The notes beneath the pieces were generated by a model. It was not told the DNA's origin. It made no database searches and saw only the letters and a program-made list of their open reading frames with translations. A DNA stretch of 64,000 nucleotides from Sphingomonas lacunae (lineage in GTDB: Bacteria > Pseudomonadota > Alphaproteobacteria > Sphingomonadales > Sphingomonadaceae): positions 372,001 through 436,000 of the forward strand of contig NZ_CP053015.1 of NCBI RefSeq assembly GCF_012979535.1, in the 5' to 3' direction. Below are positions 42,987 to 52,542 of this stretch, piece by piece. Every line of letters begins with the position of its first letter. Position 1 is the first letter of the stretch. A program made the position numbers and the translations under genes.

Positions 42987-44447
42987 TCAGCCGGCCGCCG
43001 CCTTGCGCCCCGCCTGTCGTCCGAAGAAGGTGCAATCGGCGAGACTCAGGCCTGACGAATATCCATGGCCCCAAGCCGGCAGACCGCTGGTGCATCGTCC
43101 GGCCGCGAACAGGCCGGGTATCGCCGCCCCGGTCCGATCGAGCACCTCGCCATCGGTCGATGTTCTCAGGCCACCAAGGGTGAAAAAGCTGAAATAACTG
43201 GAGAAAAAGTTCATCTCCAGCGCGACAAAGGGCCCCTGGTCGAGCGGTGTCAGGATCGGTGGCCGCTTGTCAAACAGCGGATCGCGCCCCTCCCTGGCAT
43301 GGCGATTATACACTTCCATGGTGGCACTCAGGGTACCGTTTGGCAGCTCTAGCTCGCCCTCTACTTCCTCCCAGCTGTCACCCGTCGCGGCAATACTCAT
43401 CCGAGCAAAGTCCATCGGCTGGACGAAATGCGCATTGTCGAGCAACAGATAAACCTTGCCGTCTGGCTGATCGACCGAGCAACGGCTCACCCGCCCATGA
43501 TAGCAATCCTCATTGATGAACCGCTGACCCTTGGTGTTGACAAAAACGCCATAGGCGTGGCTTTCCGGCATGGTCCACGGGCAGGTGGTGAAAAACTGGT
43601 CCATATGGACAGCGTCGCCGCCAGCGCCGACACCCATCTCAATCCCTGCACCATCGTCCTTGTCGCCAATCGGGTCGTTGAGCTTGAAGGTCTCAGGACA
43701 ATATTTGCGTCGCATCGCCTCGTTGAAAGCAAAGCCGCCCGTCGCCAGCACGACGCCCTTTGCCGTTCGGACATAGCGCGGCTGATTATCGATCCGCACA
43801 ATCACGCCAACAATGTGGTCGCCATCCCCGATCAGCGCCAGAGCCCTCGCATCAGTCACGATCTCGACCCCATTGGCCCGCGCGCTCGCCTCGAGCACAT
43901 CGACCAATGGCCGCCCGCCGCCCCAGCCCTTATGCTGGATGACATGACCACGCGGCGCCGGCTTGGCCAGCTCACAAAATGGCGCCGCCGCCTCGCTGCC
44001 AGACCAGATCAGCGTGGAATCGTCGGTCGGTTCAATATGCTTGCCCGGCAGATAATTGCCTCGATAGGGCACACCTCGTGCCTTGAGCCAGGCAAAATGG
44101 TTGAGCGCTTCGCGACCGTAAAGGTCGCACTTGGCCTCATCGACGCACGGACCGCCAGCGGCCTTCAGATAAGCGGTAAAGTCTTCGGTGCTGTCTGCAA
44201 AACCTGCTGCGCGCTGTACATCTGTTCCACCGTTGCCGCCTATGTAAATCTCACCGCCAGAAAGCCCCGATGCGCCACCACTGCCGGAATTGCGCTCGAA
44301 TATGATAACCCGAGCGCCATGCCCTGCTGCCTCGATGGCTGCACAAGCACCGGTGGCGCCAAATCCGATAACCGCCACGTCGGTTTCATAGTCCCACTGC
44401 GGCACCTCTGCGGCTGGAAATGGGCGATGAAGCGAAATCTGTGCCAT
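42987..44447 (-). CDS. kst4D: 3-ketosteroid delta-4-dehydrogenase (Kst4D/TesI type flavoprotein)
   Basis: 486 aa. FAD motif VAVIGFGATGACAAIEAA, EKGSG-like loop FERNSGSGGASGLSGGEIYIGG, closing motif IPGLFAAGRCTSGLPAWG, and the C-terminal GHGYSSGLSLAD. The Tyr-x-Ser in GYSSG matches the catalytic Tyr466/Ser468 pair recalled for the Rhodococcus delta-4-(5alpha)-ketosteroid dehydrogenase, and the length fits that group better than KstD. It introduces the C4-C5 double bond in 3-keto-5alpha or 5beta steroids. Because bile acids are 5beta (A/B cis), a 5beta-type activity is suggested by context. Last gene of the hsa operon, overlapping hsaF by one base. Confidence 0.83.
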   Translation of the reverse strand: MAQISLHRPFPAAEVPQWDYETDVAVIGFGATGACAAIEAAGHGARVIIFERNSGSGGASGLSGGEIYIGGNGGTDVQRAAGFADSTEDFTAYLKAAGGPCVDEAKCDLYGREALNHFAWLKARGVPYRGNYLPGKHIEPTDDSTLIWSGSEAAAPFCELAKPAPRGHVIQHKGWGGGRPLVDVLEASARANGVEIVTDARALALIGDGDHIVGVIVRIDNQPRYVRTAKGVVLATGGFAFNEAMRRKYCPETFKLNDPIGDKDDGAGIEMGVGAGGDAVHMDQFFTTCPWTMPESHAYGVFVNTKGQRFINEDCYHGRVSRCSVDQPDGKVYLLLDNAHFVQPMDFARMSIAATGDSWEEVEGELELPNGTLSATMEVYNRHAREGRDPLFDKRPPILTPLDQGPFVALEMNFFSSYFSFFTLGGLRTSTDGEVLDRTGAAIPGLFAAGRCTSGLPAWGHGYSSGLSLADCTFFGRQAGRKAAAG

Positions 44448-45481
44448 CAGCCGCGGGCCTTGAGCATGTCGAGCGCGACATCGACAATCATGTCCTCCTG
44501 TCCGCCCACCATCTTGCGGCGGCCCAGTTCGAGCAAAATCTCACGCGTGTCGATGCCATAGGTTTCACTCGCCTTCTCGGCATGGCGCAGGAAACTCGAG
44601 TACACGCCCGCATAGCCGAGGCTCAGCGTCTCGCGATCCACCCGCACCGGCCGGTCCTGCAGTGGCCGGACCAGTTCTTCGGCGGCGTTCATCAACAGGC
44701 TAACATCGCAACCATGGTTCCACCCCTTGCGATCGACCGCAGCGACAAACACTTCCAGCGGGGCGTTGCCCGCTCCTGCACCCATGCCAGTAAGGCTGGC
44801 GTCGATCCGCACGGCCCCGCATTGCGCAGCGACAATCGAATTGGCGACGCCGAGCGACAGATTGTGGTGAGCGTGCATGCCGCGTTGCGTCTCCGGTTTG
44901 AGTACACGTTCATAGGCTTCAAACCGCGCCCGCACCCCGTCCATGTCGAGCGCGCCACCGCTGTCAGTGACATAGACGCAATGCGCGCCATAATTTTCCA
45001 TCAGCAGCGCCTGTTGTGCCAATTCCTTGGGCTCGATCATATGGCTCATCATCAGGAAGCCTGAGACATCCATGCCCAGATCCCGTGCTATACCGATATG
45101 CTGTTTCGAGACGTCGGCTTCGGTGCAGTGGGTCGCAACCCGGACCGACCGCACGCCAATCTCATAGGCGCGGCGCAGTTCGTCGACCGTGCCGACACCC
45201 GGCAGGATGAGGGTGGTCAGCACGCATTTGTCGAGCACATCGGCTACAGCTTCCAGCCACTCCCAATCGGTGTGGGCCCCAAAGCCATAGTTGAAGCTCG
45301 CTCCCGACAAACCATCGCCATGGGCGACTTCAATGGCGTCGACACCCGATGCTTCGATGGCGGCAGCAATGGCCCGCACATGCTCGATGCCGTACATGTG
45401 CCGCACGGCATGCATGCCATCGCGTAGAGTCACGTCCTGGATATAGAGCTTGTCACCCGCTTCCACGTCGAACCGGCTCAT
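44447..45481 (-). CDS. hsaF: 4-hydroxy-2-oxohexanoate/oxovalerate aldolase
   Basis: 344 aa. N-terminal [16 protein letters not shown] with the metal-binding Asp and catalytic region, the metal-binding [32 protein letters not shown] and the interface to the dehydrogenase. It cleaves 4-hydroxy-2-oxo acids to pyruvate and an aldehyde (propanal in steroid degradation), which is channelled to HsaG. It overlaps hsaG by ATGA, as expected for this complex. C-terminal DmpG-type communication domain present. Confidence 0.95.
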   Translation of the reverse strand: MSRFDVEAGDKLYIQDVTLRDGMHAVRHMYGIEHVRAIAAAIEASGVDAIEVAHGDGLSGASFNYGFGAHTDWEWLEAVADVLDKCVLTTLILPGVGTVDELRRAYEIGVRSVRVATHCTEADVSKQHIGIARDLGMDVSGFLMMSHMIEPKELAQQALLMENYGAHCVYVTDSGGALDMDGVRARFEAYERVLKPETQRGMHAHHNLSLGVANSIVAAQCGAVRIDASLTGMGAGAGNAPLEVFVAAVDRKGWNHGCDVSLLMNAAEELVRPLQDRPVRVDRETLSLGYAGVYSSFLRHAEKASETYGIDTREILLELGRRKMVGGQEDMIVDVALDMLKARG

Positions 45482-46410
45482 CGCGCCATCCTCCGCTCCG
45501 CCAAAAGCTCGCCTGTGGCCTTGGCCGCCGCCGTCATGATGTCAAGATTGCCCGAGTAGCTGGGCAGATAGTCGCCCGCGCCTTCGACCTCGAGCATGAT
45601 CATCGATTTCAGACCGGTGAATTCGCCCATGCCCGGGATCTTCAGCTTGCTGTTGTCGCCATAGCGTTCGAACTGAACTTCCTGCTTGAGGCGGTAACCG
45701 GGCACATATTTCTGAACCTGTTCCACCATTTCCTCAACCGAACGGCGAATTGCCTCTTCACTGCCGCCTTCTGAAAGTGTGAAGACCGTGTCGCGCATGA
45801 TCATCGGCGGTTCGGCTGGGTTGAGAATGATGATCGCCTTGCCATGCGTCGCCCCGCCGACCACCTCAATTGCACGTGCGGTGGTGCGCGTGAATTCGTC
45901 GATATTGGCCCGGGTGCCGGGTCCGGCCGAACGCGACGCAACCGATGCCACAATCTCTGCATAGTGGAGCTTATCGCTCACCCGCGCCACGGCGGCGACC
46001 ATCGGAATGGTCGCCTGACCGCCGCATGTCACCATGTTGACATTGGGCTGATCGAGGTGCGCCTCCATATTGACTGGCGGCACGGTGAACGGCCCGATCG
46101 CCGCCGGAGTCAGGTCAACCACCTGTATGCCATCGGCCCGCAGGGCTTCGTCGTGCAGCTTGTGAGCATAGGCGCTGGTGGCATCAAAGGCGATGCCGAT
46201 TTCGGGATAGCATGGCAGCCGCTTGAGCCCCTCAATCCCTTCATGCGTCGTAGCGATACCGTGCGAGCGGGCCATCGCCAGCCCTTCGGAATCAGGGTCG
46301 ATTCCGACCACAGCCACAAGCTCCATATTCTGCGGATATTTGATCATCTTGATCATCAGATCGGTGCCAATGTTGCCCGATCCAATGATAGCGGCCTTTA
46401 CACGTGCCAT
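45478..46410 (-). CDS. hsaG: Acylating aldehyde dehydrogenase (acetaldehyde/propanal)
   Basis: 310 aa from the ATG at 46410. NAD motif [13 protein letters not shown], nucleophile Cys129 in [14 protein letters not shown]-terminal dimerisation and channel region. It converts the aldehyde released by HsaF to acetyl- or propionyl-CoA with NAD. It sits between hsaE and hsaF, the usual order; the gap to hsaE is 10 bases. Confidence 0.95.
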   Translation of the reverse strand: MARVKAAIIGSGNIGTDLMIKMIKYPQNMELVAVVGIDPDSEGLAMARSHGIATTHEGIEGLKRLPCYPEIGIAFDATSAYAHKLHDEALRADGIQVVDLTPAAIGPFTVPPVNMEAHLDQPNVNMVTCGGQATIPMVAAVARVSDKLHYAEIVASVASRSAGPGTRANIDEFTRTTARAIEVVGGATHGKAIIILNPAEPPMIMRDTVFTLSEGGSEEAIRRSVEEMVEQVQKYVPGYRLKQEVQFERYGDNSKLKIPGMGEFTGLKSMIMLEVEGAGDYLPSYSGNLDIMTAAAKATGELLAERRMAR

Positions 46411-46420
46411 GGATTTTCCC

Positions 46421-47215
46421 TTAAACGAACGTTGCGGTGCACGCGCCAATGGGGTCGGCGCCGGCGCTCAGCGTCAAGGCGAACACATCGCCCTTTGCCG
46501 CATTGGCCAGCGGAACCAGCGAACCCGACAGGATGATATCGCCTGCATCGAGCGTAACCCCATAGGCGCCCAATGTGTTCGCAAGCCAGGCAACCGCCTG
46601 GGCTGGATCGCCCTGGACCGCCGCTCCGTAGCCTTCCGACAAGGGCGCGCCATTCTTTGTCACCCGCACATGCAGGTCTGGCAGGCTGACCGTGCGCGGA
46701 TCGATCCGCTCAGGACCGAGAACAAAGACACCGCAGGAAGCATTGTCGGCAACGGTGTCGACTATGCCGATCTGCCAATCATCAATCCGCGAATCTACAA
46801 TCTCGAAACAGGGGGCAATCGCTTCAGTGGCAGCGATGACGTCGGCACCGGTTATGCCCGGCCCTGTCAAGCTTTCACGCAGGATAAAGGCAATTTCAGC
46901 TTCGGCCCGCGGCTGGATCAGCTTGTGGGCATCAATGTCGACATGCCCCGCGACATGCATTCGGTCTGTCAGGAAGCCAAAGTCCGGCTGATGGACGCCA
47001 AGCATGTCCTGTACTGCCTTGCTGGTGACACCAATCTTCTTGCCGACCACGCGTTCACCCTCAGCCTTGCGCCTTGAAAGTGCCTCGAGCGAGATCGCAT
47101 AGGCATGGTCGATGGTCAGTTCGGGATAGCGGGCGCTTAACGGTGGCAAGGTTCGCCGTTCCCGCAACGCGACATGCAATTCAGCAGCCAGAGACCTGAT
47201 CAACCGGCCACTCAC
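46421..47215 (-). CDS. hsaE: 2-hydroxyhexa-2,4-dienoate hydratase
   Basis: 264 aa from a GTG start that overlaps the hsaB stop (GTGA). MhpD/HpcG-family hydratase: [20 protein letters not shown], ...[14 protein letters not shown], and the C-terminal [11 protein letters not shown] (substrate/metal-binding region). It hydrates the dienoate left after hydrolysis of the meta-cleavage product, producing the 4-hydroxy-2-oxo acid for HsaF. Confidence 0.93.
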   Translation of the reverse strand: MSGRLIRSLAAELHVALRERRTLPPLSARYPELTIDHAYAISLEALSRRKAEGERVVGKKIGVTSKAVQDMLGVHQPDFGFLTDRMHVAGHVDIDAHKLIQPRAEAEIAFILRESLTGPGITGADVIAATEAIAPCFEIVDSRIDDWQIGIVDTVADNASCGVFVLGPERIDPRTVSLPDLHVRVTKNGAPLSEGYGAAVQGDPAQAVAWLANTLGAYGVTLDAGDIILSGSLVPLANAAKGDVFALTLSAGADPIGACTATFV

Positions 47216-47706
47216 AAATAGGCTCCGTCCTGATAGATCAGCGGCGAGACCTCATCCGAAACTGTAGCTTCCAAGACACGGGCGATAACGATCGAATGCG
47301 TGCCATAGGCCAGCATCGCGTCAATCACACAGCACAGGCTCGCCTGCGCACCAACTAGAAGTGGCAGGCCGTTGGTTCCATACCGCCAATCACCATGGAT
47401 GAATCGCTCGGCCTGCGGCACACCACCGCCAAAGGCGGCCGACACCGACTGCTGGCTGCGCGACAACAGGTTCACAGACAAAGGTGCCGTCGGGACCAGT
47501 AGTTGATGCAAATTGGTCGAGCGGTTGATGCATAGCAGGACCGCTGGCGGATCAACCGTGAGCGATGTCACTGATGTCGCTGCTATGCCAACCGGACCTT
47601 CTTCGCCCTTGGCCACAACGATGGCCACCGAAGCTGCTAGTCGCCGCATCGCCGCCCGAAACCGTAGCGGCAGATCCTCCGGCACCAAGGGGTAGCCTTC
47701 AGTCAC
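47212..47706 (-). CDS. hsaB: Flavin reductase component of the 3-HSA monooxygenase
   Basis: 164 aa from a GTG at 47706 that overlaps the hsaD stop; the frame is open to 47751 but that part lies within hsaD. Flavin-reductase fold: AMRRLAASVAIVVAKGEEGP, GIAATSVTSLTVDPP and LCINRSTNLHQ. It supplies reduced FMN to HsaA. The length is standard for HsaB-like reductases. Confidence 0.9.
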   Translation of the reverse strand: MTEGYPLVPEDLPLRFRAAMRRLAASVAIVVAKGEEGPVGIAATSVTSLTVDPPAVLLCINRSTNLHQLLVPTAPLSVNLLSRSQQSVSAAFGGGVPQAERFIHGDWRYGTNGLPLLVGAQASLCCVIDAMLAYGTHSIVIARVLEATVSDEVSPLIYQDGAYL

Positions 47707-48517
47707 GCAGAAAATCGAGAGCATGGGCGTTAAATTCGGCAGCGCGCTCAACCTGCACCCAATGCCCTGTCCGGGTAAATGTCATGCAGCGAGCATCCGC
47801 GCAGCGATCCAGGAAGTGGCGGGCGCCGCTCTCGGGGCAGAATTCATCGTTCAGGCCCCACATCACAAAGATCGGCACGTCAATCTCGCCCAGGCGCGGT
47901 GCCAGATTGGGCGTGCGCATGCGCACAAGCACATCCTTGGGCTGGGTCCTTGCGACAGCGAAGCGCTCCTCGACCAGCTTGTCGGCAATGCGCGGCGAAA
48001 AATCGGGGTGGACCAGATTGCCGATCAGCCGTCTCTGCTCCTCAATGCTGAAGTCGGGACCGCCAAAGTTGGAAACCATCTTGGTGATGCCCGGCATCTT
48101 GAAATAGTCGGCCTGTTCCTCGATGCAGCCCGGCGCCATCAGGACCAGCTTGCGCGCGAACCCGGGATGGTCGAGCGTCATTTGCAGCGCAACGCCGCCG
48201 CCGAGCGAATTGCCGATCAGCACAGCGTCGCTGACCCCATGTGCGACCAACGCCTGATGGAGCGAGTCGGTGAACAGCTGGAGAGTATAGTCGATGCCTT
48301 CAGGCTTGGACGAGGCGCCATAGCCAATCAGATCAGGCAGAATGACCCTATAGCCGGCATCAACGAAAGCGGGCCAATTGTCGCGAAAGTTGGACGCCCC
48401 AGATGCGCCAGGACCACTGCCGTGGATAAACACCACCGCCGGTCCTTCTCCGGCCGATTTGATGTGAATATTGTATCCACCTGAAACCGCGTGGGTTGCC
48501 TCTTGCACGTCGCTCAT
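47699..48517 (-). CDS. hsaD: Meta-cleavage product hydrolase
   Basis: 272 aa alpha/beta-hydrolase: oxyanion segment FIHGSGPGASG, nucleophile elbow GNSLGGG (Ser104), Asp224 in WGLNDEFCP and His252 in RTGHWVQVE. MCP hydrolase that splits the 4,9-DSHA ring-cleavage product into HIP (the C/D-ring propionate) and 2-hydroxyhexadienoate. It is second in the minus-strand operon after hsaA. Confidence 0.95.
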   Translation of the reverse strand: MSDVQEATHAVSGGYNIHIKSAGEGPAVVFIHGSGPGASGASNFRDNWPAFVDAGYRVILPDLIGYGASSKPEGIDYTLQLFTDSLHQALVAHGVSDAVLIGNSLGGGVALQMTLDHPGFARKLVLMAPGCIEEQADYFKMPGITKMVSNFGGPDFSIEEQRRLIGNLVHPDFSPRIADKLVEERFAVARTQPKDVLVRMRTPNLAPRLGEIDVPIFVMWGLNDEFCPESGARHFLDRCADARCMTFTRTGHWVQVERAAEFNAHALDFLRD

Positions 48518-48533
48518 CGCTCCTCCCCTTAGC

Positions 48534-49748
48534 TCATACGAACGGGTTGAGCGGATCAGCGCCTAGCATGACCGAGACAGCCTCGCTGGTCCGGTTATTC
48601 GGATCATTGGCAACATGCGCCCGACCCGCGTGCAGGTCGAGCCAGGGCTGGAGGATTTCGCTCGTCATATAGATGGCACGGCCACCAAGCTGCTTGACGA
48701 TGTCATCGACGAGATCGGCGAGACGACGCACAACCGTGCTCGACTGATAGGCAAAGAAGGTACGCTTATCCATCGGGATGGGCTCGCCGCGCTCGGCATA
48801 GCCCAGCAGTTCGTCCATCGTCAGCCGCAACGCTGTTTCCATCTCCGACTTCTCGGCAATGGCTGCCATGATCGCGGCGTGCAGCATCGGGTCGGCCTTG
48901 GAGGCCTTGCCGGTATTGGTCGACACACGATCCTGCATGATGGCGAGGCCGGCATTGATCGCCGCCTGTGCCCCGCCAAAGGCGGCGGTCGACACCGACC
49001 GGACAAACACCTGCGCCCACGGCAGGCGATAGAGCGGACCGTCGTTCACCTCCTGACCCGGATTAGTACAGAGGAAACCATCGCTCGACTTGTGAGTGCG
49101 ATAGTCCGGAACAAATACATCGTCGACGATGATGTCATGGCTGCCGGTGCCCTGCAGACCAAAGGTGTGCCAAGCATTTTCGTCAATTTCGTAATCGCAG
49201 CGCGGCAGAAGGAACGTCCGCATCTCCATCGGCGTACCATCATCCTTCGGCGGGCAGAACGCGCCTAGCAACACCCAGCCGCAGTGAGTCGAGCCCGTGG
49301 AAAAGCCCCAATGGCCCGAGAGACGGAAACCACCATCTACATGTGTCACCTTGCCAACCGGCTGATACGTAGAGGACACGAGCATCGACGGATCCTCGCC
49401 CCACACTTCTGCCTGCGCCTCATCATGGAACAGCGCCATTTCATAGGGGTGGCATCCAACAACGCCATACATCCAACCGGTCGACATACAGCCCTCTGCC
49501 AAGGCCTTCTGTACCTCGAAAAAGACGTTCGGGTGCATTTCATAGCCGCCATAGCGCCTGGGCTGCAGGATGCGGAAGAAACCGGCCTCCTGCATTTCAG
49601 CGATGGTTTCGACCGGCACATTCCGATCGCGAACGCACTGGCGCGAGCGCGATTTGAGAGCGGGAATCATTGCCTTGGCGCGAGCCACGAGTTGCTCTGC
49701 CGTCGGGATAACCGTGCCTGCTTCGAACCGTGTCACGACGCTTGCCAT
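48534..49748 (-). CDS. hsaA: 3-HSA hydroxylase, oxygenase component
   Basis: 404 aa flavin-dependent monooxygenase of the acyl-CoA-dehydrogenase fold (group D): N-terminal helices, RNVPVETIAEMQEAGFFRIL, HWGFSTGSTHCGW at the flavin site, and C-terminal LGGRAIYMTSEILQPWLD. It ortho-hydroxylates the phenolic ring of 3-HSA using reduced FMN from HsaB, preparing the catechol for HsaC. First gene of the operon; operator H lies 50 bases upstream. Confidence 0.95.
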   Translation of the reverse strand: MASVVTRFEAGTVIPTAEQLVARAKAMIPALKSRSRQCVRDRNVPVETIAEMQEAGFFRILQPRRYGGYEMHPNVFFEVQKALAEGCMSTGWMYGVVGCHPYEMALFHDEAQAEVWGEDPSMLVSSTYQPVGKVTHVDGGFRLSGHWGFSTGSTHCGWVLLGAFCPPKDDGTPMEMRTFLLPRCDYEIDENAWHTFGLQGTGSHDIIVDDVFVPDYRTHKSSDGFLCTNPGQEVNDGPLYRLPWAQVFVRSVSTAAFGGAQAAINAGLAIMQDRVSTNTGKASKADPMLHAAIMAAIAEKSEMETALRLTMDELLGYAERGEPIPMDKRTFFAYQSSTVVRRLADLVDDIVKQLGGRAIYMTSEILQPWLDLHAGRAHVANDPNNRTSEAVSVMLGADPLNPFV

Positions 49749-49792
49749 GCCTGTCTCTCCTGATCGCCTCGACTCAAAAAGCTCGATAGCGG

Positions 49793-49828
49793 TTGTTCGT
49801 AATATTTTTTATCTTTTGATACGCAAAT
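49793..49828. promoter_or_regulatory. Steroid-regulon operator, site H (hsa and ipd operons)
   Basis: TTGTTCGT, 20 AT-rich bases, ACGCAAAT. It sits in the 195-base divergent region between hsaA and the long plus-strand hsaC/ipd operon, so one site may govern both halves of the ring-degradation pathway. Confidence 0.65.
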
Positions 49829-49943
49829 CGTCAATTGAAAACCCCTTTCGGTTTCGATAATGCATTTTTTAAGCAAGTTTGATGGCGCGATTCAAAAAGC
49901 GCAGAGGATCGAAAGGGGTCAGTTGGCGCAGGCACCAGACACT

Positions 49944-50711
49944 ATGGCGACGGGCATCGACCTGTCGGCCCAAGTGGCAATTGTCACTGGCGGTACGCGC
50001 GGCCTTGGCCGTGACGTTGCCGCGGCACTGGCACGGGCTGGCTGCAGGGTGACCGTCTGCGGGCGCAACCGCCCTGACTCGCTCCCGGCTGGCGTCGAAT
50101 TCGTCGCTGCCGACGTCCGCAATGCTGATCAGGCAAAGGCACTGGTTGATGGTGTCGTCGCGGCCCACAGTCGCATCGACATAATCGTCAACAATGCCGG
50201 GGGATCACCAGCCACAGATGCTGCCGCTGCCAGCCCGCGCTTTGTCGATGCCATATTGAAGCTCAATCTGGTGGCGCCGCTCTACATGGCTCAGGCCGCC
50301 TTTCCTCACATGCAGGCGGCAGGCGGCGGGTCGATCGTCAATATCGCCAGCGTATCGGGCATCCGCCCCTCGCCGGGCACCGCAATCTATGGCGCCGCCA
50401 AGGCTGGCTTGCTCAACCTCACGCAAAGTCTTGCTGCTGAGTGGGGCTTGTACGGTGTTCGCGTCAACGCAATCATCGCCGGCCTGATGGCAACCGAAAA
50501 TGCCGAGGCCACCTATGGCGACGAGGCGGCGCAAGCCCGTGTGGGTGCGTCGATGCCACTCGGCAGAATGGGCAGTGGCAATGACCTTGCGGGGGCTGTT
50601 CTTTGGCTCTGCTCACCCTTGGCCTCATGGGTGAGCGGCGCGCGCATAAATGTCGATGGCGGCGGTGAGCGGCCATATTTTCTGGATCTGATTAAGGGGG
50701 CGGGGGCCTGA
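49944..50711 (+). CDS. Short-chain dehydrogenase, first gene of hsaC/ipd operon
   Basis: 255 aa from the ATG at 49944; a TTG at 49923 after AAAGGGG is a serious alternative. Cofactor loop TGGTRGLGRDVA, Arg in CGRNRPDS (NADP-like), IIVNNAGGSPAT, catalytic Ser in VNIASVSGIRP, YGAAKAG (Tyr-x3-Lys), C-terminal WVSGARINVDGG. It is translationally coupled to hsaC (TGATG). It may act on a C17 or HIP-ring keto/hydroxy group; the true IpdF homologue lies at 62922. Confidence 0.87.
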   Translation: MATGIDLSAQVAIVTGGTRGLGRDVAAALARAGCRVTVCGRNRPDSLPAGVEFVAADVRNADQAKALVDGVVAAHSRIDIIVNNAGGSPATDAAAASPRFVDAILKLNLVAPLYMAQAAFPHMQAAGGGSIVNIASVSGIRPSPGTAIYGAAKAGLLNLTQSLAAEWGLYGVRVNAIIAGLMATENAEATYGDEAAQARVGASMPLGRMGSGNDLAGAVLWLCSPLASWVSGARINVDGGGERPYFLDLIKGAGA

Positions 50712-51643
50712 TGGGCGTTAAGGCATTAGGGTATGTGGTCGTCGAGACCGCTCAGCCCGACCGGTGGGACGAATTCCTCACCCAGGTTGCGGGCGTGATG
50801 CGCACGGCCGACGCCAGCGATGGAGCAGCGCTCTATCGCATTGATGAGCGTCCCTTCCGCTTCCGGATCGAGCGTGGCGCCGATGAACGGCTGGTGGCCG
50901 CAGCCTATGAAGTGGGCAGCGCCGATGACCTTGCCAGCTTCGCAACGAAGATTGCTGCGGCTGGCCAGTTGGTGGTCCACGGCGAAGCGGACGCCGCAAC
51001 GGCACGGGGTGTCACTGCCTTCTTCCGGACCACTGATCCCGCCGGCAACGGGCTTGAATTCTATCACGGCGACAGCCGGACCGACGATCCCTTTGTCTCA
51101 CCAGTTGGTGTTCCTGGCTTCGTGACAGGTCATCTGGGGATGGGCCATGCAGTATTTGCTGCTCCAAACTTCGCCGAAACCCATGCCTTTTATAGGGAAG
51201 TAATCGGCCTTCACGACACCGACCTTCCGGCCTTTCACCTGATGGGGCCCGATCAGCCGCCAATGCACTTTGCATTCATGCATGCGGACAATGGCCGGCA
51301 CCACAGTTTGGCGCTGGGCGAAGGCCCCCGTCCTCCGTCGGGCTGTGTTCACCTGATGCTTGAGATGCCAAACCTTGTCGAAGTCGGAAAGGCGCATGAC
51401 CGGATGAAGGCGCTGGGCTTTGATGAAAGCGCCTCGCTGGGTCAGCATTACAATGACCAAACGGTGGGCTTTTATACCCAGACACCGTCAGGTTTTGACC
51501 TGGAAATTGGCTGCGACAGTCTGGTTATTGACCCATCCAGCTGGCAAGTGACCAAACACACTGGGATCAGCATTTGGGGCCATGAATGGGCTTGGCAAAA
51601 AGCCATGAAGGCTCAAGCTGAGCGGGCAGAGGCAGCAGAATGA
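50711..51643 (+). CDS. hsaC: Extradiol dioxygenase for 3,4-DHSA
   Basis: 310 aa type I extradiol dioxygenase of two VOC modules. Iron ligands His146 (HLGMGHAVF), His214 (GCVHLMLEM) and Glu265 (GFDLEIG), at the spacing known for BphC/HsaC; His198 and Tyr255 (GFYTQTPSG) complete the active site. It meta-cleaves the catechol ring of 3,4-DHSA. It is transcribed away from hsaABD, overlapping the SDR stop and the ipdA start (ATGA), so HsaC is tied to the ipd operon. Confidence 0.95.
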   Translation: MGVKALGYVVVETAQPDRWDEFLTQVAGVMRTADASDGAALYRIDERPFRFRIERGADERLVAAAYEVGSADDLASFATKIAAAGQLVVHGEADAATARGVTAFFRTTDPAGNGLEFYHGDSRTDDPFVSPVGVPGFVTGHLGMGHAVFAAPNFAETHAFYREVIGLHDTDLPAFHLMGPDQPPMHFAFMHADNGRHHSLALGEGPRPPSGCVHLMLEMPNLVEVGKAHDRMKALGFDESASLGQHYNDQTVGFYTQTPSGFDLEIGCDSLVIDPSSWQVTKHTGISIWGHEWAWQKAMKAQAERAEAAE

Positions 51644-52542
51644 GCCAGCTTGAGAAGGCGCAACCGCTGGACAAGCGGATGACGGCCAGCGAGATGATCG
51701 GGCAATTGCGCGATGGCATGACCATCGGCATCGGCGGCTGGGGGCCACGGCGCAAGCCCATGGCTCTGGTTCGCGAAATACTTCGGTCAGACCTCAAAGA
51801 TCTGACTATCGTATCATATGGTGGTGCCGACGTCGGCATGCTGTGCGCGGCGGGCAAGGTGAAAAAGCTTGTCTTCGCTTTTGTCAGCCTCGACGCCATC
51901 CCGCTCGAACCCTGGTTCCGCAAAGCACGCGAAGCCGGACAGATTGAGGTGCTCGAGCTGGATGAGGGCATGTTCCAGTGGGGGCTAAAAGCCGCCGCCT
52001 TTGGCTTGCCCTTCCTCCCAACCCGCGTCGGCCTCGGCACCGATCTTGCGGAACTGGGCGGTCTCAAGGCTGTGCAGTCGCCCTACGCCGACGGCGAAGT
52101 GCTGATTGCGATGCCGGCGCTGAAGCTTGATGTTGCGCTGCTTCACGTCAACCGCAGCGACTGGCGCGGGAATGTCCAGCTGCTTGGTCCTGACACCTAT
52201 TATGACGAATGGTTCGCCAAGGCCGCCGACCGCTGCTTCGTATCTTGCGAGCAATTGGTGGACCGAATGGAGGACCACCACCCCGACGACGCGCGCGCCA
52301 ATGTCTTTGAGCGCTGCTTTGTTAGCGGTGTAGCGGAAATTCCCTGTGGCGCACATCCCAGTTCGATGCCTCCAGCCTATGGCTGGGACATGAAAGCGCT
52401 CAAGGCCTACGCCGATGCGGCGCGTGATCCCGGCGACTGGTCCGCCGTTGCTGACCGTTTCGTTGGCGGGGACGAAGCCAGCTATCTTGAATCCTTTGGC
52501 GGAAAGGAGGCGGTAGCGGCTCTCCCGCTGCCGATTTTCTGA
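51640..52542 (+). CDS. ipdA: CoA-transferase-like hydrolase, alpha subunit (ring C opening)
   Basis: 300 aa class I CoA-transferase fold: DGMTIGIGGWGPRRKPMALV at the N-terminus, IVSYGGADVGMLCAAGKV and TRVGLGTDLAEL. In actinobacteria IpdAB is a ring hydrolase that opens ring C of COCHEA-CoA, not a transferase. The pair order ipdA-ipdB with TGATG overlap is conserved here. Confidence 0.92.
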   Translation: MSQLEKAQPLDKRMTASEMIGQLRDGMTIGIGGWGPRRKPMALVREILRSDLKDLTIVSYGGADVGMLCAAGKVKKLVFAFVSLDAIPLEPWFRKAREAGQIEVLELDEGMFQWGLKAAAFGLPFLPTRVGLGTDLAELGGLKAVQSPYADGEVLIAMPALKLDVALLHVNRSDWRGNVQLLGPDTYYDEWFAKAADRCFVSCEQLVDRMEDHHPDDARANVFERCFVSGVAEIPCGAHPSSMPPAYGWDMKALKAYADAARDPGDWSAVADRFVGGDEASYLESFGGKEAVAALPLPIF

